Notes under the pieces: model-generated
Told to the model about the DNA's origin: nothing
What the model saw: only the letters and a program-made list of their open reading frames with translations
The model's database searches: none
Shown: one piece after another, positions 1 to 8,279 of the stretch
How positions within the stretch are numbered: the first letter of the stretch is position 1
How the letters are laid out: each line of letters begins with the position of its first letter
Origin: Halobacteriovoraceae bacterium
GTDB taxonomy: Bacteria; Bdellovibrionota; Bacteriovoracia; Bacteriovoracales; Bacteriovoracaceae
Length of the DNA stretch: 64,000 nt
Direction of reading: 5' to 3'
Assembly: GCA_002718735.1 (NCBI GenBank)
Contig: PBFR01000021.1
Coordinates: 1-64,000 of the forward strand
Position numbers and translations under genes: made by a program

Positions 1-162
1 CCAGGATTTGTACCGTCACCAGGATTTGTACCATCACCAGGATTTGTACCGTCACCAGGGTTAGTTCCGCCACCAGGATTTGTGCCGTCACCAGGATTTG
101 TGCCGTCACCAGGATTTGTACCATCACCAGGATTTGTACCATCACCAGGATTAGTTCCACCA
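1..162. repeat. 18-bp in-frame tandem repeat, nine copies visible
   Basis: Nine head-to-tail copies of an 18-bp unit (plus-strand form CCAGGATTTGTACCRTCA) fill the window from its first base. Units at 55-72 and 145-162 are the most divergent and encode GTNPGG rather than GTNPGD; the others differ mainly at synonymous sites. Length is a multiple of three, so copy-number changes keep the lipoprotein in frame. There are no spacers, so this is not a CRISPR array. Confidence 0.95.
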
Positions 163-341
163 CCTGTAGGAGGCTCTATTAAGTCCGATGGCCCTTGAGG
201 AACCGGAGGCAGTTGATCTTGGTACTGATCCATGTAAGTGTCAAAAATTTCCTTCTCGTAAAATTCTTCTTCCTGACAAGAAGAAAGAAGAACCATTGAG
301 GCACCTAGCAAGAACAATGTTTTTAGATTTTTTGTTTTCAT
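1..341 (-). CDS. Repeat-containing lipoprotein (3' end outside window)
   Basis: Read on the minus strand from ATG at 341, placed six bases after an AGGA. The product starts MKTKNLKTLFLLGAS and has a lipobox ending LLSSC, so signal peptidase II processing and lipid anchoring are expected. A short acidic stretch (QEEEFYEKEIFD) and a proline-rich linker follow. From about residue 61 the protein becomes a hexapeptide repeat GTNPGD, with GTNPGG as a variant, and the repeat still runs at the window edge. The reading frame stays open across every 18-bp repeat. I do not recognise a family. The repeat looks like a flexible surface stalk, but what it presents is outside the window. Confidence 0.8.
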   Translation of the reverse strand, partial: MKTKNLKTLFLLGASMVLLSSCQEEEFYEKEIFDTYMDQYQDQLPPVPQGPSDLIEPPTGGGTNPGDGTNPGDGTNPGDGTNPGDGTNPGGGTNPGDGTNPGDGTNPGDGTNP

Positions 342-715
342 AACCATTCCTATCGAAAGTTATAGGACCATCATTTAGTTCTTTTTAGAAAAATGAAACT
401 CCGGAAAAAAGTTCTGAAGACGCATTAATTCAGGTGTTTCAAAAAAATAAATGATGATTTTACTTGGTCGACACTTGTTTTCTTTTCGAGGGACGTTCCG
501 GTTCAACATACGTACAGCTTGAAAACAAATGAATTAATCGGAAGTATGTTAGGTACTTGTATTATGCACTCAGGTGCTCACTGAATTCAATGCTCTTAAC
601 TATTTAAAACGGCAAAACAGCCTGAAATCGGTAGATTAGGGGGTATCTTTTTCCCTTGTTTTGCTGAAATTTAAAAAAAATTAACTGACAAAAATATCTG
701 TCGATATGGATATAG
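342..715. other. Intergenic region without an evident gene
   Basis: This 374-bp AT-rich gap separates the divergent lipoprotein gene and the HExxH protein gene. It must hold both promoters, but I see no well-spaced -35/-10 pair that I would assign. An 8-bp inverted match (GCAAAACA near 612 and TGTTTTGC near 656) is too far apart to call a terminator. The minus-strand open frame at 604-834 has no convincing start and overlaps the next gene, so I do not call it. Confidence 0.5.
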
Positions 716-1228
716 ATGTTAAGTTTTAAGAAAAAGTTAAATTTTTTTTCATCTAAAGAGCAATTTATTAATTGGTTCTTTACCCATCCAGACCACCGCT
801 GGATTCTTTCCGATAGATATATCCAGGCAAACATTTTAGACTTCTTTGATACTTTTCCTTTAAAAATAATTAATAAAATTTATGAGACTCAGGAGGTCAC
901 TCTTCACCCTTCTAGTGGAATGTTTGCATGTAGTGTGCAGAATTCATCTAAAAGTGTGATTATTGTTTTCCCTGAATTAAAGAAGTTTTTGGGGGCTCCG
1001 TTCCCAGGTTGGGCACATGCAGTTCTTGCACATGAATTTGGTCATCTCTACCATGAACATGGCAAGAAGTGGATTGATCCATTGGAAGCTCAGGTTGAAG
1101 CTGATAGCTTTGCAATTGAGCTTGGCCACATGGAACAATTGGCAAACTTTCTAGAAGAAAGGCCAGAGTCTATAGAAAAAAGAACTAGATTAAGCTATCT
1201 AACCAGCAAATATTTTCAAAACCACTAA
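716..1228 (+). CDS. Small HExxH metalloprotease-like protein
   Basis: A 170-residue protein with no signal peptide or membrane segment. It has a zinc-metallopeptidase motif HEFGH at residues 106-110. A second acidic motif, EAQVEAD at 124-130, would supply the third zinc ligand as in gluzincin-type enzymes. It is far shorter than M48 proteases, and I cannot place it in a named family. The ATG at 716 lacks a clear Shine-Dalgarno sequence, so the start is uncertain. Its stop overlaps the 3' end of the convergent lipoprotein gene by 4 bp. It may be active, or a HExxH-fold accessory protein. Confidence 0.7.
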   Translation: MLSFKKKLNFFSSKEQFINWFFTHPDHRWILSDRYIQANILDFFDTFPLKIINKIYETQEVTLHPSSGMFACSVQNSSKSVIIVFPELKKFLGAPFPGWAHAVLAHEFGHLYHEHGKKWIDPLEAQVEADSFAIELGHMEQLANFLEERPESIEKRTRLSYLTSKYFQNH

Positions 1229-1452
1229 AGGCACTCTGTCTTTATATAGCTATCTGCAGAGGCATCGATCATTATTTCTTTCTCAACCTGGTCAGACAAG
1301 TTTTGATTTATGATTATATGCTTTTCATCTTTCTGAACAATCTTCCACACAATGGCTGAGTCGGGCTTTTGAACGCAATCACCAATTTCAAGTTTTCTTT
1401 CATTACAGGCACTTAATCCGATTAATAGTAAAGCAATGCTCAAAGCTTTCAT
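1225..1452 (-). CDS. Small lipoprotein of unknown function
   Basis: A 75-residue protein with a classical short signal peptide and lipobox ending GLSAC at about residue 16. The mature part is only about 60 residues and has two further cysteines, at DC and near the C-terminus (TEC), that could form a disulfide. A GGGGAAAT Shine-Dalgarno stands just before the ATG. No family is recognised. The gene converges on the HExxH gene with a 4-bp overlap. Confidence 0.75.
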   Translation of the reverse strand: MKALSIALLLIGLSACNERKLEIGDCVQKPDSAIVWKIVQKDEKHIIINQNLSDQVEKEIMIDASADSYIKTECL

Positions 1453-1499
1453 TTATTTCCCCTTTTTGTATAATTATAGCTAAAAAAAAGGAGAGGTTA

Positions 1500-2006
1500 A
1501 TGGCATTTTGGGAAATTTTTAAAAAAGAAGTAGAGGACTCAGGCCATAGCCAACTCCGAAATGAGTTAAGGGAAGAATTGCCTGAACTTTCTGATGAGAA
1601 AGCAACCGAAGTCGCTTGCATTGCTGGTCTTATGGCCAGAGTGGCATATGTTGACTTTAAGCTGGAGGATCGAGAACTAAGTCATATTAAGTCCTCTTTG
1701 AAAGAATGGACTAACTTAGAGGATGAAGTTGTCCAGAGAATATCTGATGTTGCCATTAGACATATCCGGGAGTTGGCGGGACTTGAAAATCATTTATATG
1801 TGTACCCACTTAGAGAGATTCTGGATAAACAACAGAGATTTAACATTGTCGAGGCACTATTCGCTCTTGCTGCTGCTGATGAAGTCGTTGAAAATATTGA
1901 GTCTGAGGAAATAAGGCTAATTGCTAGTGGACTTGAGCTTTCTGATCAACATTTTCTTGCGGCCAGGGCCAAGGTTATTGGGCATTTAAAGGCCTTGCAA
2001 AAATAA
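1500..2006 (+). CDS. TerB-like helical protein
   Basis: A 168-residue, all-helical cytoplasmic protein resembling the TerB tellurite-resistance fold. It has two repeated helical bundles, with acidic motifs around VDFKLEDREL and AADEVVENIESEE like the metal-binding acidic loops of that family. GGAGAGG at 1490-1496 is a good ribosome binding site, and a TATAAT lies at 1469-1474. TerB-fold proteins occur in many unrelated contexts; no ter operon genes are nearby, so a tellurite role should not be assumed. Confidence 0.7.
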   Translation: MAFWEIFKKEVEDSGHSQLRNELREELPELSDEKATEVACIAGLMARVAYVDFKLEDRELSHIKSSLKEWTNLEDEVVQRISDVAIRHIRELAGLENHLYVYPLREILDKQQRFNIVEALFALAAADEVVENIESEEIRLIASGLELSDQHFLAARAKVIGHLKALQK

Positions 2007-2083
2007 CTGCCTAGCTCCAGCCTCAACATTAACTTCGTGTATAATTAAAAAGTGTTTATTAACTTTATGGGAAAATCACAAGT

Positions 2084-3904
2084 ATGGGACACTCTGCCAA
2101 AAAACAAAAGACGATAACAAAATCTTATGGAAAATTTGACTCAATAGATGGATCTCATCCTTTTAAAGCGGCCGTCCCTGAGGGCTTCATTGATTACCCT
2201 GCTCGAATTAGAAGAGGTGGTAAGGTGGCCTTTTTTAATTACTGTCTTGCTAAGGAGATGGGCCTCATCCCAGCATCTCATCAAGAAAAAATGGATAAGG
2301 AGCTTGAAAATAAGCTTTTAGAGACCTTTGGAATTGTGATTATTAATGAATTTGACCAAATGAACGGCAAGAGGTTCAGTAAGAAGGATCTTAAGCCTGG
2401 AAAGTATATGGCAACTAGGTACTTGCAACTCCAGCATGAGGACAAGACTGGTAGAACTAGTGGTGATGGGCGCTCCATTTGGAATGGCCAAATCAAGCAT
2501 AAAGGTGCAACTTGGGACATTAGCAGTTGTGGGACTGGAGCGACGGCCCTAAGCCCTGCTACCGCAAAACACAATCGATTCTTCGAAACTGGAGATCCTA
2601 CTATTAGTTATGGTTGTGGCTATGCGGAGCTAGATGAAGGTCTTTCGACTGCACTCTTTAGCGATATCTTTCATCGAAACAAAATAAGCACTGAGCAAAC
2701 ATTATGTGTCATAGAGTATGAAAAAAACTACTCCATCAATGTCAGGGCACATGGATCTTTATTTAGGCCATCTCACTTCTTTGGATATCTAAAGCAGGGC
2801 AACTACGCAAATTTGAAGTCCAGCATCGATTACTATATTGATAGTCGAAGAGAAGATGACTCGTTTAGTGACTGCCCAAAGAGTAAGAAGAAATATGACT
2901 ACCTTCTCGACTACATATGCAGAACATTTGCAAATGTTACAGCCGTTTTTGAGGATGAATATATATTCTGCTGGTTGGACTGGGATGGAGACAACATTTT
3001 GATGGATGGTGGGATTATTGACTATGGCTCTGTCCGCCAGTTTGGTCTTTTTCACCATGAGTATCGCTATGATGATGTTGAAAGGTTCTCTACCAATATT
3101 TTGGAGCAGAAAGAAAAGGCTAAAAGAATTGTCCAAACATTTATTCAGTTAGTGGATTACTTGAAAACAGAAGATAAAAAACCGCTTGATAGTTTCAAAA
3201 AGCATCATGTCCTTGAGAAGTTTGAAGAGGTTTTTAATCAAAGAAAGAATTATAACTTGCTAAAAAAAATGGGGCTTGGTGAAGGTGCGATCGAAGTGTT
3301 GCTTACCAAACACTCTGGCTGCGTCGAGGACTTTAAAAAAGTTTTTTCTTACTTTGAGCGAGCGAAAAGCTCCAAAGGTCTTTCACGTGTAAGTGATGGA
3401 GTTTCATGGGACGCTATTTTTTGTATGAGAGATCTTTTGCGTGAATTGCCACAAATTTATTTGTCTAGAGACGAACATATCAGTGATATGGAGTTTATAG
3501 AGATAATCAGGTCTAATTATGCCACTGAGCGAGATCTTGAAATTAACTCCTATAGGAAAAGAAGGATAAGAGAATTTCAGGACTTGTACTCAAAATTGAT
3601 TGAATTTTCATGCAAGGAGGATGGCACTCCAAAAGAAAAGCGTCTTTTGGAAATGACAATGCGTTCAGCTGTGATTAATAAAATGGAAAGAGTTACTGGA
3701 GATGCTATTTCGCTTATTGTTGACTTAATTATGAAACAAAGAAAGAAATTAGGCAGCGATGAGGTATATAAACTATTTAAAAAATTCTCATCCTTTCAGA
3801 CAATGGATCCTTCTGGTCAAAGTATTCCAAATAAGAAGTTTTGGAGCAGCAATCTCATGAGGCAATTTTATGAAATCGTTAAGGAGCGCAGAGAGGGAAT
3901 ATGA
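2084..3904 (+). CDS. Divergent SelO/YdiU-like protein adenylyltransferase
   Basis: A 606-residue protein that I align by eye with the SelO (YdiU, UPF0061) pseudokinase family, which transfers AMP to protein side chains. Shared landmarks in order are GDGR, the following KGATWDISSCGTGATALSP loop (SelO has LKGAG.TPYSR here), RPSHFFGY (family: PSHLRFG), and the metal-binding segment GDNILMDGGIIDYG (family: TDNMSILGLTIDYGP). The C-terminal half is poorly conserved. A TATAAT lies at 2040-2045, but the Shine-Dalgarno is weak. The stop overlaps the next ATG (ATGA), so it is probably co-translated with peptidase E. Confidence 0.65.
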   Translation: MGHSAKKQKTITKSYGKFDSIDGSHPFKAAVPEGFIDYPARIRRGGKVAFFNYCLAKEMGLIPASHQEKMDKELENKLLETFGIVIINEFDQMNGKRFSKKDLKPGKYMATRYLQLQHEDKTGRTSGDGRSIWNGQIKHKGATWDISSCGTGATALSPATAKHNRFFETGDPTISYGCGYAELDEGLSTALFSDIFHRNKISTEQTLCVIEYEKNYSINVRAHGSLFRPSHFFGYLKQGNYANLKSSIDYYIDSRREDDSFSDCPKSKKKYDYLLDYICRTFANVTAVFEDEYIFCWLDWDGDNILMDGGIIDYGSVRQFGLFHHEYRYDDVERFSTNILEQKEKAKRIVQTFIQLVDYLKTEDKKPLDSFKKHHVLEKFEEVFNQRKNYNLLKKMGLGEGAIEVLLTKHSGCVEDFKKVFSYFERAKSSKGLSRVSDGVSWDAIFCMRDLLRELPQIYLSRDEHISDMEFIEIIRSNYATERDLEINSYRKRRIREFQDLYSKLIEFSCKEDGTPKEKRLLEMTMRSAVINKMERVTGDAISLIVDLIMKQRKKLGSDEVYKLFKKFSSFQTMDPSGQSIPNKKFWSSNLMRQFYEIVKERREGI

Positions 3905-4560
3905 AGCTAGCCCTTTATAGTGGCGGACACGATTTCGAAAATTTAGGCATGGATAAAGCTCTACTAGATGCCATTGGTAAGAAAAACCCCAAGTTTGCTT
4001 TTATCCCCTCATGCTCCTACTTGAGCCATCTCGAATTTAGAGAGTTTGTCTCCCAGTACCGCAAACATAAAGTTAAGAAATTTATACACTTTCCAATCGA
4101 CACACCCTTTAGCAGTGTAATGAAGGAAGAAGTCTTTAGTGGGGATGTTATTCACCTTTCGGGTGGAAACACATTTTACTTTTTAAAGCATCTACGAAAA
4201 TCGAAAATGCTCTCAGAGCTAAAAAAATTCGTGGAACGTGGGGGAGTCTTAACCGGTCTTTCTGCAGGTGCTATTATCATGACTAAAAATATAAATACTG
4301 CGAGTTTTCCTTCGTTTGATCGAGATGAAAATGAAGATAACGTTAAAAACCTAAAGGGGATGGGACTTGTGAATTTTGAGTTCTTTCCACATTATAAAAA
4401 TTCTACCAGATATGATAGAGAACTTTTAAGCTACTCAAAAACCTCGAAACGGCAAATCTATGCTTGCCCTGACGGTTCCGGAATCGTTATGAATGAGGGG
4501 CGGAAGACATTTGTGGGGAAGTGTTACTGCTTCGTCAATGGTGAGAAAATTCTGTTGTAA
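3901..4560 (+). CDS. Peptidase E-like serine peptidase (family S51)
   Basis: A 219-residue cytoplasmic protein of the PepE family, whose known members cleave N-terminal aspartyl dipeptides. The nucleophile elbow GLSAGA places the catalytic serine at residue 121. HLSGGN at 85-90 and EFFPHY further on match family positions, the latter carrying the probable catalytic histidine. It starts inside the stop codon of the SelO-like gene (ATGA). Length is normal for the family. A housekeeping role in peptide turnover fits an organism living on prey protein, but the substrate is unproven. Confidence 0.8.
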   Translation: MKLALYSGGHDFENLGMDKALLDAIGKKNPKFAFIPSCSYLSHLEFREFVSQYRKHKVKKFIHFPIDTPFSSVMKEEVFSGDVIHLSGGNTFYFLKHLRKSKMLSELKKFVERGGVLTGLSAGAIIMTKNINTASFPSFDRDENEDNVKNLKGMGLVNFEFFPHYKNSTRYDRELLSYSKTSKRQIYACPDGSGIVMNEGRKTFVGKCYCFVNGEKILL

Positions 4561-4660
4561 AGCATTTGTTGAGCTTGAAATATCTTCTACTTTTATAGGA
4601 CCATTTTTTATAAGTATGTGATCTTGATATAACTTCGGTAAATAACTTACTGGAGGAAAT

Positions 4661-5362
4661 ATGAAGGTTTTATTATTAATGTTTGCTTTGCCACTTTTGG
4701 CAACAGCTGGGGTTCCCGAGGAAAGGGCCATTCCCATTGAGCATGTCTATATTCCTAGTGGCTTTGATGACAATGACAATGTTGAAATCGTTATAACGGG
4801 ATTCTTGCCGAATTTATGTCACAAGTCTCCTTCGGCCAGTGTAAGTATTACAGAAGGACAAGTTGATATCAAAATGACTTCTTTGTATTATCATGAGAGC
4901 AATCCATTCTGCCCTGAAATGGTTGTGCCTTTTACTGAAACGGTTCAACTTGGACTTATGTCGGCTGGCGATTACAACGTAAGCATAAATGAAAATAGTG
5001 AGTTTGCTTCTTCGTCTTTACTGAAGGTGGCAAGGGCATCAAGCTCGGCGGTTGATGAACATCATTACGCGTATGTAGACTACGTTGACAAGCAACCAGG
5101 CAGTAATTTGGTGAAACTGAAGGGCTATCACGTAAGTGATTGTTTTGTTCTGGATTCAATTGATTATTATACCAATGGAAAGGATACTTATTCAGTTTTA
5201 CCTAAACTTAAACAAGTTAAGGAAATTTGTCCTTTAAAAATGACCCCATTTGAGTATGAGTTTGAAGTCCCACAAGAGCTTAATATTCCAAAGGTTCTCC
5301 TGCATGTAAGAACTTTAAATGGGAAGTCCCATAATACGATATTTGTTAATCCAACTAAATAA
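4661..5362 (+). CDS. Secreted protein of unknown function
   Basis: A 233-residue protein with a clear signal peptide (MKVLLLMFALPLLATA) and probable cleavage after ATA or TAG. GGAGG stands seven bases before the ATG. The mature protein is beta-rich in appearance and has five cysteines (LCHK, FCPE, DCFV, ICPL and others), suggesting disulfides in the periplasm or outside the cell. It lies alone between peptidase E and pilT on the same strand. I recognise no family. Confidence 0.75.
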   Translation: MKVLLLMFALPLLATAGVPEERAIPIEHVYIPSGFDDNDNVEIVITGFLPNLCHKSPSASVSITEGQVDIKMTSLYYHESNPFCPEMVVPFTETVQLGLMSAGDYNVSINENSEFASSSLLKVARASSSAVDEHHYAYVDYVDKQPGSNLVKLKGYHVSDCFVLDSIDYYTNGKDTYSVLPKLKQVKEICPLKMTPFEYEFEVPQELNIPKVLLHVRTLNGKSHNTIFVNPTK

Positions 5363-5434
5363 TAACGAAAAGAATTTCCGCTCTAAAGGTAGCCATTTTT
5401 TATCCGATAAATTTATTAATTTAAAGGATTTGAA

Positions 5435-6526
5435 ATGGCTATCTCAAAAGAAGATTTTGCTAAACTTATAAAGTCGGCCGTAGCCAATGGTGTGAGTGAC
5501 ATCCATATCAGGACAAATGAAAGACCATGCTTTAGGCTTAGGGGAGATCTCGTACCTGTTAAAATTAACCCATACACTTATGACGATGTTATTGATGTCG
5601 CCAGAATTGTGATTAAGGATGAAGAAACTCGCAACCAAGTGGAAGAGTTAAAGGAACTGGATGGCTCATTCGCAATCCCTAAACTATGTCGACTTAGGTA
5701 CAACTATTTGCGCTATCAAGGAAAAGCAGGTCTGATTTTAAGAATTATTGATGCAACAATTCCTTCTTCAGAGGATTTGAAGTTGCCACCTGTAATTAAT
5801 AAAATAGCACTTGCTCATAAAGGGCTCGTGTTGGTGACAGGTGCGACAGGCTCAGGGAAGTCTTCAACTCTTGCAGCAATGATAAATCATATCAATGAAA
5901 ACGAAGCGGTACACATCCTTACTCTTGAAGACCCTGTTGAATTTATTCATCCAGTTAAAAAGGCCAGAATTACCCAAAGAGAGATTGGTGAGGACACCGA
6001 TGACTTCGCTAGTGCTCTAAGGTCGGCCTTAAGGCAGGATCCTGACATTATTTTAATTGGGGAAATGCGGGATGCGGAAACGATTTCGATAGCTATTAAA
6101 GCTGCTGAAACTGGACACTTGGTATTTGGTACGGTGCACACGACAGATGCCTTAAATACTGTCGGTAGACTAATAAGTATGTTCCCGCCTGAGGAACAAG
6201 ATGCTGTGCGGGCAAGAATCGCAGACAATTTATACGCCACTGTAAGCCAAAGGCTTCTTAAAACCAAAGACGGAAAGGGAAGAGTTGCAGCACAAGAAAT
6301 CATGATTACCTCTCCCGGGATACGTGAGGCAATTCAAGACCCAAATAAGATCGAAGAAATTTATACTTACATTCGAAAGGGTAAGCAGGGTGTGGGGACA
6401 CAAAGTTTTGACCAGCATATTACCGATTTATATAAGGCCGGGAAGATAAGTATTGAAGAGGCCAGAGCAAACGCATCGTCACCAGAGGATTTTGAGAGAA
6501 ATCTAATGTTTGGAGATGAAGAATAA
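5435..6526 (+). CDS. pilT: Type IV pilus retraction ATPase PilT
   Basis: A 363-residue hexameric ATPase that depolymerises type IV pili, driving twitching and, in predatory bacteria, prey contact. The N-terminal PAS-like domain starts SDIHIRTNERP. It has Walker A GATGSGKSS at 136-144, the Asp box LTLEDPVEF at 162-170, Walker B with DIILIGEMRD at 204-213 and the His box TGHLVFGTVHT at 226-236. An AIRNLIRE-like motif near the C-terminus is only partly kept (SPGIREAIQDP). No other pil gene is adjacent. AAAGGA precedes the ATG. It could be one of several PilT/PilU paralogues. Confidence 0.92.
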   Translation: MAISKEDFAKLIKSAVANGVSDIHIRTNERPCFRLRGDLVPVKINPYTYDDVIDVARIVIKDEETRNQVEELKELDGSFAIPKLCRLRYNYLRYQGKAGLILRIIDATIPSSEDLKLPPVINKIALAHKGLVLVTGATGSGKSSTLAAMINHINENEAVHILTLEDPVEFIHPVKKARITQREIGEDTDDFASALRSALRQDPDIILIGEMRDAETISIAIKAAETGHLVFGTVHTTDALNTVGRLISMFPPEEQDAVRARIADNLYATVSQRLLKTKDGKGRVAAQEIMITSPGIREAIQDPNKIEEIYTYIRKGKQGVGTQSFDQHITDLYKAGKISIEEARANASSPEDFERNLMFGDEE

Positions 6527-6594
6527 TCCTGTCATTTCTTTTGTAAGAATAGTGTCCAAGATGAACCATATCAGTACTAAGCTATTGAATTTTT

Positions 6595-6618
6595 GGATGG
6601 TGCAAAATCGCACCATCC
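6595..6618. other. Perfect hairpin downstream of pilT
   Basis: GGATGGTGC (6595-6603) and GCACCATCC (6610-6618) form a perfect 9-bp stem with a 6-base loop. There is no U-run immediately after the stem on either strand, so it is not a textbook intrinsic terminator. It may protect the pilT mRNA 3' end or bind a dimeric regulator. Confidence 0.7.
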
Positions 6619-6705
6619 CACATGCCTACATTCGGTCCTTTTTTAGATAAGAATTTTAATTGTAATTTGAAGTTCATTTTGGTCTTATTTAGTCAGGAGA
6701 ACAAA

Positions 6706-7731
6706 ATGAAATACTTTGTTGCAATCTTTTCGCTTCTTTCCACTTGCGTATTTGCCAAAACCTTTACAGTCATGTCCTACAATGTTCAGAACTTGTTCGA
6801 CTCCAAACATGACGTTGGCAAAGATGACTATACCTACTTGCCACTTTCACTCAAAAGTAGCTCTCCTGAAGTACAGAGGCAGTGTAATCTTATTCAGAAT
6901 GAATATTGGAGAGAGTCCTGCCTTAAAACAGACTGGAGCAAGCAGGTTGTTAATGAGAAAATCTCAAATCTTTGTAAGGTTATAGCATCCACTTCACCTG
7001 AGATAGTTTTTTTACAAGAAGTTGAAAATAAATCTATCTTGAAGAAGATGTTTGATTCCCCTGCTTGTGGAAAGGACTATAAGTATTTATCTCTTTTAGA
7101 AGGGCCAGACTCTAGGGGCATTGATGTGGCAGTGGCCTCCAAGTTTCCTATTGTTTCTGAAAAGCTTCACAAAGTTGATCTCGAAGGAATTGCAAAGCCC
7201 ACTAGAGGGATACTTGAGGTCAAGATCAATATTAATGGGAAATCTCTAACGGCCTTTACAAACCACTGGCCAAGCCAGGCCAATCCATCAATGGCCAGGT
7301 ATAAAGCAGCAGAACTTCTCGTTGAAAGAGCATTAGGGGTGAATTCTGATATCGTCGTCGCAGCAGGTGATTTTAATACCATTTCCTCCGATAGTCCAAA
7401 TGGCATCAACTTAGTTGTAAGACCACATACATATGATTCAGAGTTAAAAGCACGTGAATCTGGAGTGAGAGTTTTTCCAGGTAGTCACTGGTATCGTGGA
7501 CACTGGGGAAGTTTGGACAAGATGTTTGTCTTTACACAGGCCAGTGGAAAGATCATTCCCGATTACAAATCATTCCGAATTTTATCTGCAGATTGGATGT
7601 TGAGAACTAGGAAGTGGACTGACTATGATACTGGTGAAGTGAGCTATCATGAGGTGCCCAACTCATTTTCATGGAAAAATAGGCAGGGTTTTTCTGATCA
7701 CCTGCCTTTAGTTATGAAATTTTCTTATTGA
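6706..7731 (+). CDS. Secreted endonuclease/exonuclease/phosphatase family protein
   Basis: The 341-residue product begins MKYFVAIFSLLSTCVFA, a signal peptide. I chose ATG 6706 because AGGAG stands six bases upstream, and a longer frame from 6622 would bury the signal. The EEP (DNase I-like) fold is shown by SYNVQNLFD near the N-terminus, LQEVEN (catalytic Glu), NHWPSQ, AAGDFN (Asp/Asn) and the C-terminal GFSDHLPL (catalytic Asp-His). It could be a secreted nuclease or a phosphodiesterase; the substrate is not decidable here. Its end overlaps the convergent receiver gene by 7 bp. Confidence 0.85.
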   Translation: MKYFVAIFSLLSTCVFAKTFTVMSYNVQNLFDSKHDVGKDDYTYLPLSLKSSSPEVQRQCNLIQNEYWRESCLKTDWSKQVVNEKISNLCKVIASTSPEIVFLQEVENKSILKKMFDSPACGKDYKYLSLLEGPDSRGIDVAVASKFPIVSEKLHKVDLEGIAKPTRGILEVKININGKSLTAFTNHWPSQANPSMARYKAAELLVERALGVNSDIVVAAGDFNTISSDSPNGINLVVRPHTYDSELKARESGVRVFPGSHWYRGHWGSLDKMFVFTQASGKIIPDYKSFRILSADWMLRTRKWTDYDTGEVSYHEVPNSFSWKNRQGFSDHLPLVMKFSY

Positions 7732-8174
7732 GCTGCTTTAAGGGGAATTGGCCTTACCTTTTCCCTTCTTTCTTTTAATAGAATTTCTTCAACTTTCTGA
7801 ACAAATGCCTCGCCATTAAAAGGCTTTGCAATAAAGTACCTAACTTCCTTTTCCAAGGCCTTCGCGATAGTGTCTTTGGTGAAGTTTCCGGACAAAAACA
7901 AAAATGGTGTTCTAAGGTTTTTATCATCCTTAGATGACCTTAAGTGCTTTACGAAGCTAAGTCCGTCCATTTTAGGCATCTTAAAATCTGAAATGATTAG
8001 ATCAAATTTTTGGTTTTGTGCCTTTGTGATTGCTCGGTGTCCGTCCTCTGCCTCAACAATGAAATCAAAGCAATCCATAGAGTGTAGAAACTCTTTAAGC
8101 ATCTCTCTGATATCTGCCTCATCATCGACAATTAAAACACTGACTCTTTCCCCTGGTTTAACTGTAATAGGCAT
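7725..8174 (-). CDS. Single-domain response regulator (CheY-like)
   Basis: A 149-residue stand-alone receiver domain with no output domain. Acidic pocket residues are D17/D18 (IVDDEAD), the phosphoacceptor D63 (SDFKMPKMDG), S95 (FLSGN) and K117 (AKPF). All key positions are present, so it should be phosphorylatable. AAGGA precedes the ATG. There is no histidine kinase in the window. It might act on flagellar or pilus motility or within a phosphorelay, but the context (pilT two genes away) is only suggestive. Confidence 0.88.
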   Translation of the reverse strand: MPITVKPGERVSVLIVDDEADIREMLKEFLHSMDCFDFIVEAEDGHRAITKAQNQKFDLIISDFKMPKMDGLSFVKHLRSSKDDKNLRTPFLFLSGNFTKDTIAKALEKEVRYFIAKPFNGEAFVQKVEEILLKERREKVRPIPLKAAQ

Positions 8175-8260
8175 TTTTTAAATCCTTGTTCTTGTTAGCG
8201 TTTCTTAATAATACTAAAGAAAAAAATTGGTGCCATCAATTTTAATATTTTGAAATTTTG

Positions 8261-8279
8261 TATACAATCAGCCCACATG
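8261..8279 (+). promoter_or_regulatory. -10 element giving a possible leaderless start for the MATE gene
   Basis: TATACAAT at 8261-8268 lies eight bases before the ATG at 8277, so transcription would begin at or next to the start codon. No Shine-Dalgarno is visible. No good -35 is evident. This is an inference from spacing only. Confidence 0.4.

Noticed and set aside
1..162. Repeat array as a possible CRISPR
   Set aside because: Units are contiguous, 18 bp long, without spacers, and encode an in-frame hexapeptide repeat.
604..834. 76-codon open frame on the minus strand
   Set aside because: It overlaps the HExxH gene in antisense, has no convincing start or ribosome binding site, and is composed of AT-rich codons as expected by chance.
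7870..8181. 103-codon plus-strand frame opposite the receiver gene, and similar long antisense frames (for example 14020-14409, 17407-17757)
   Set aside because: These mirror well-supported genes on the other strand and have no family resemblance or initiation signals.
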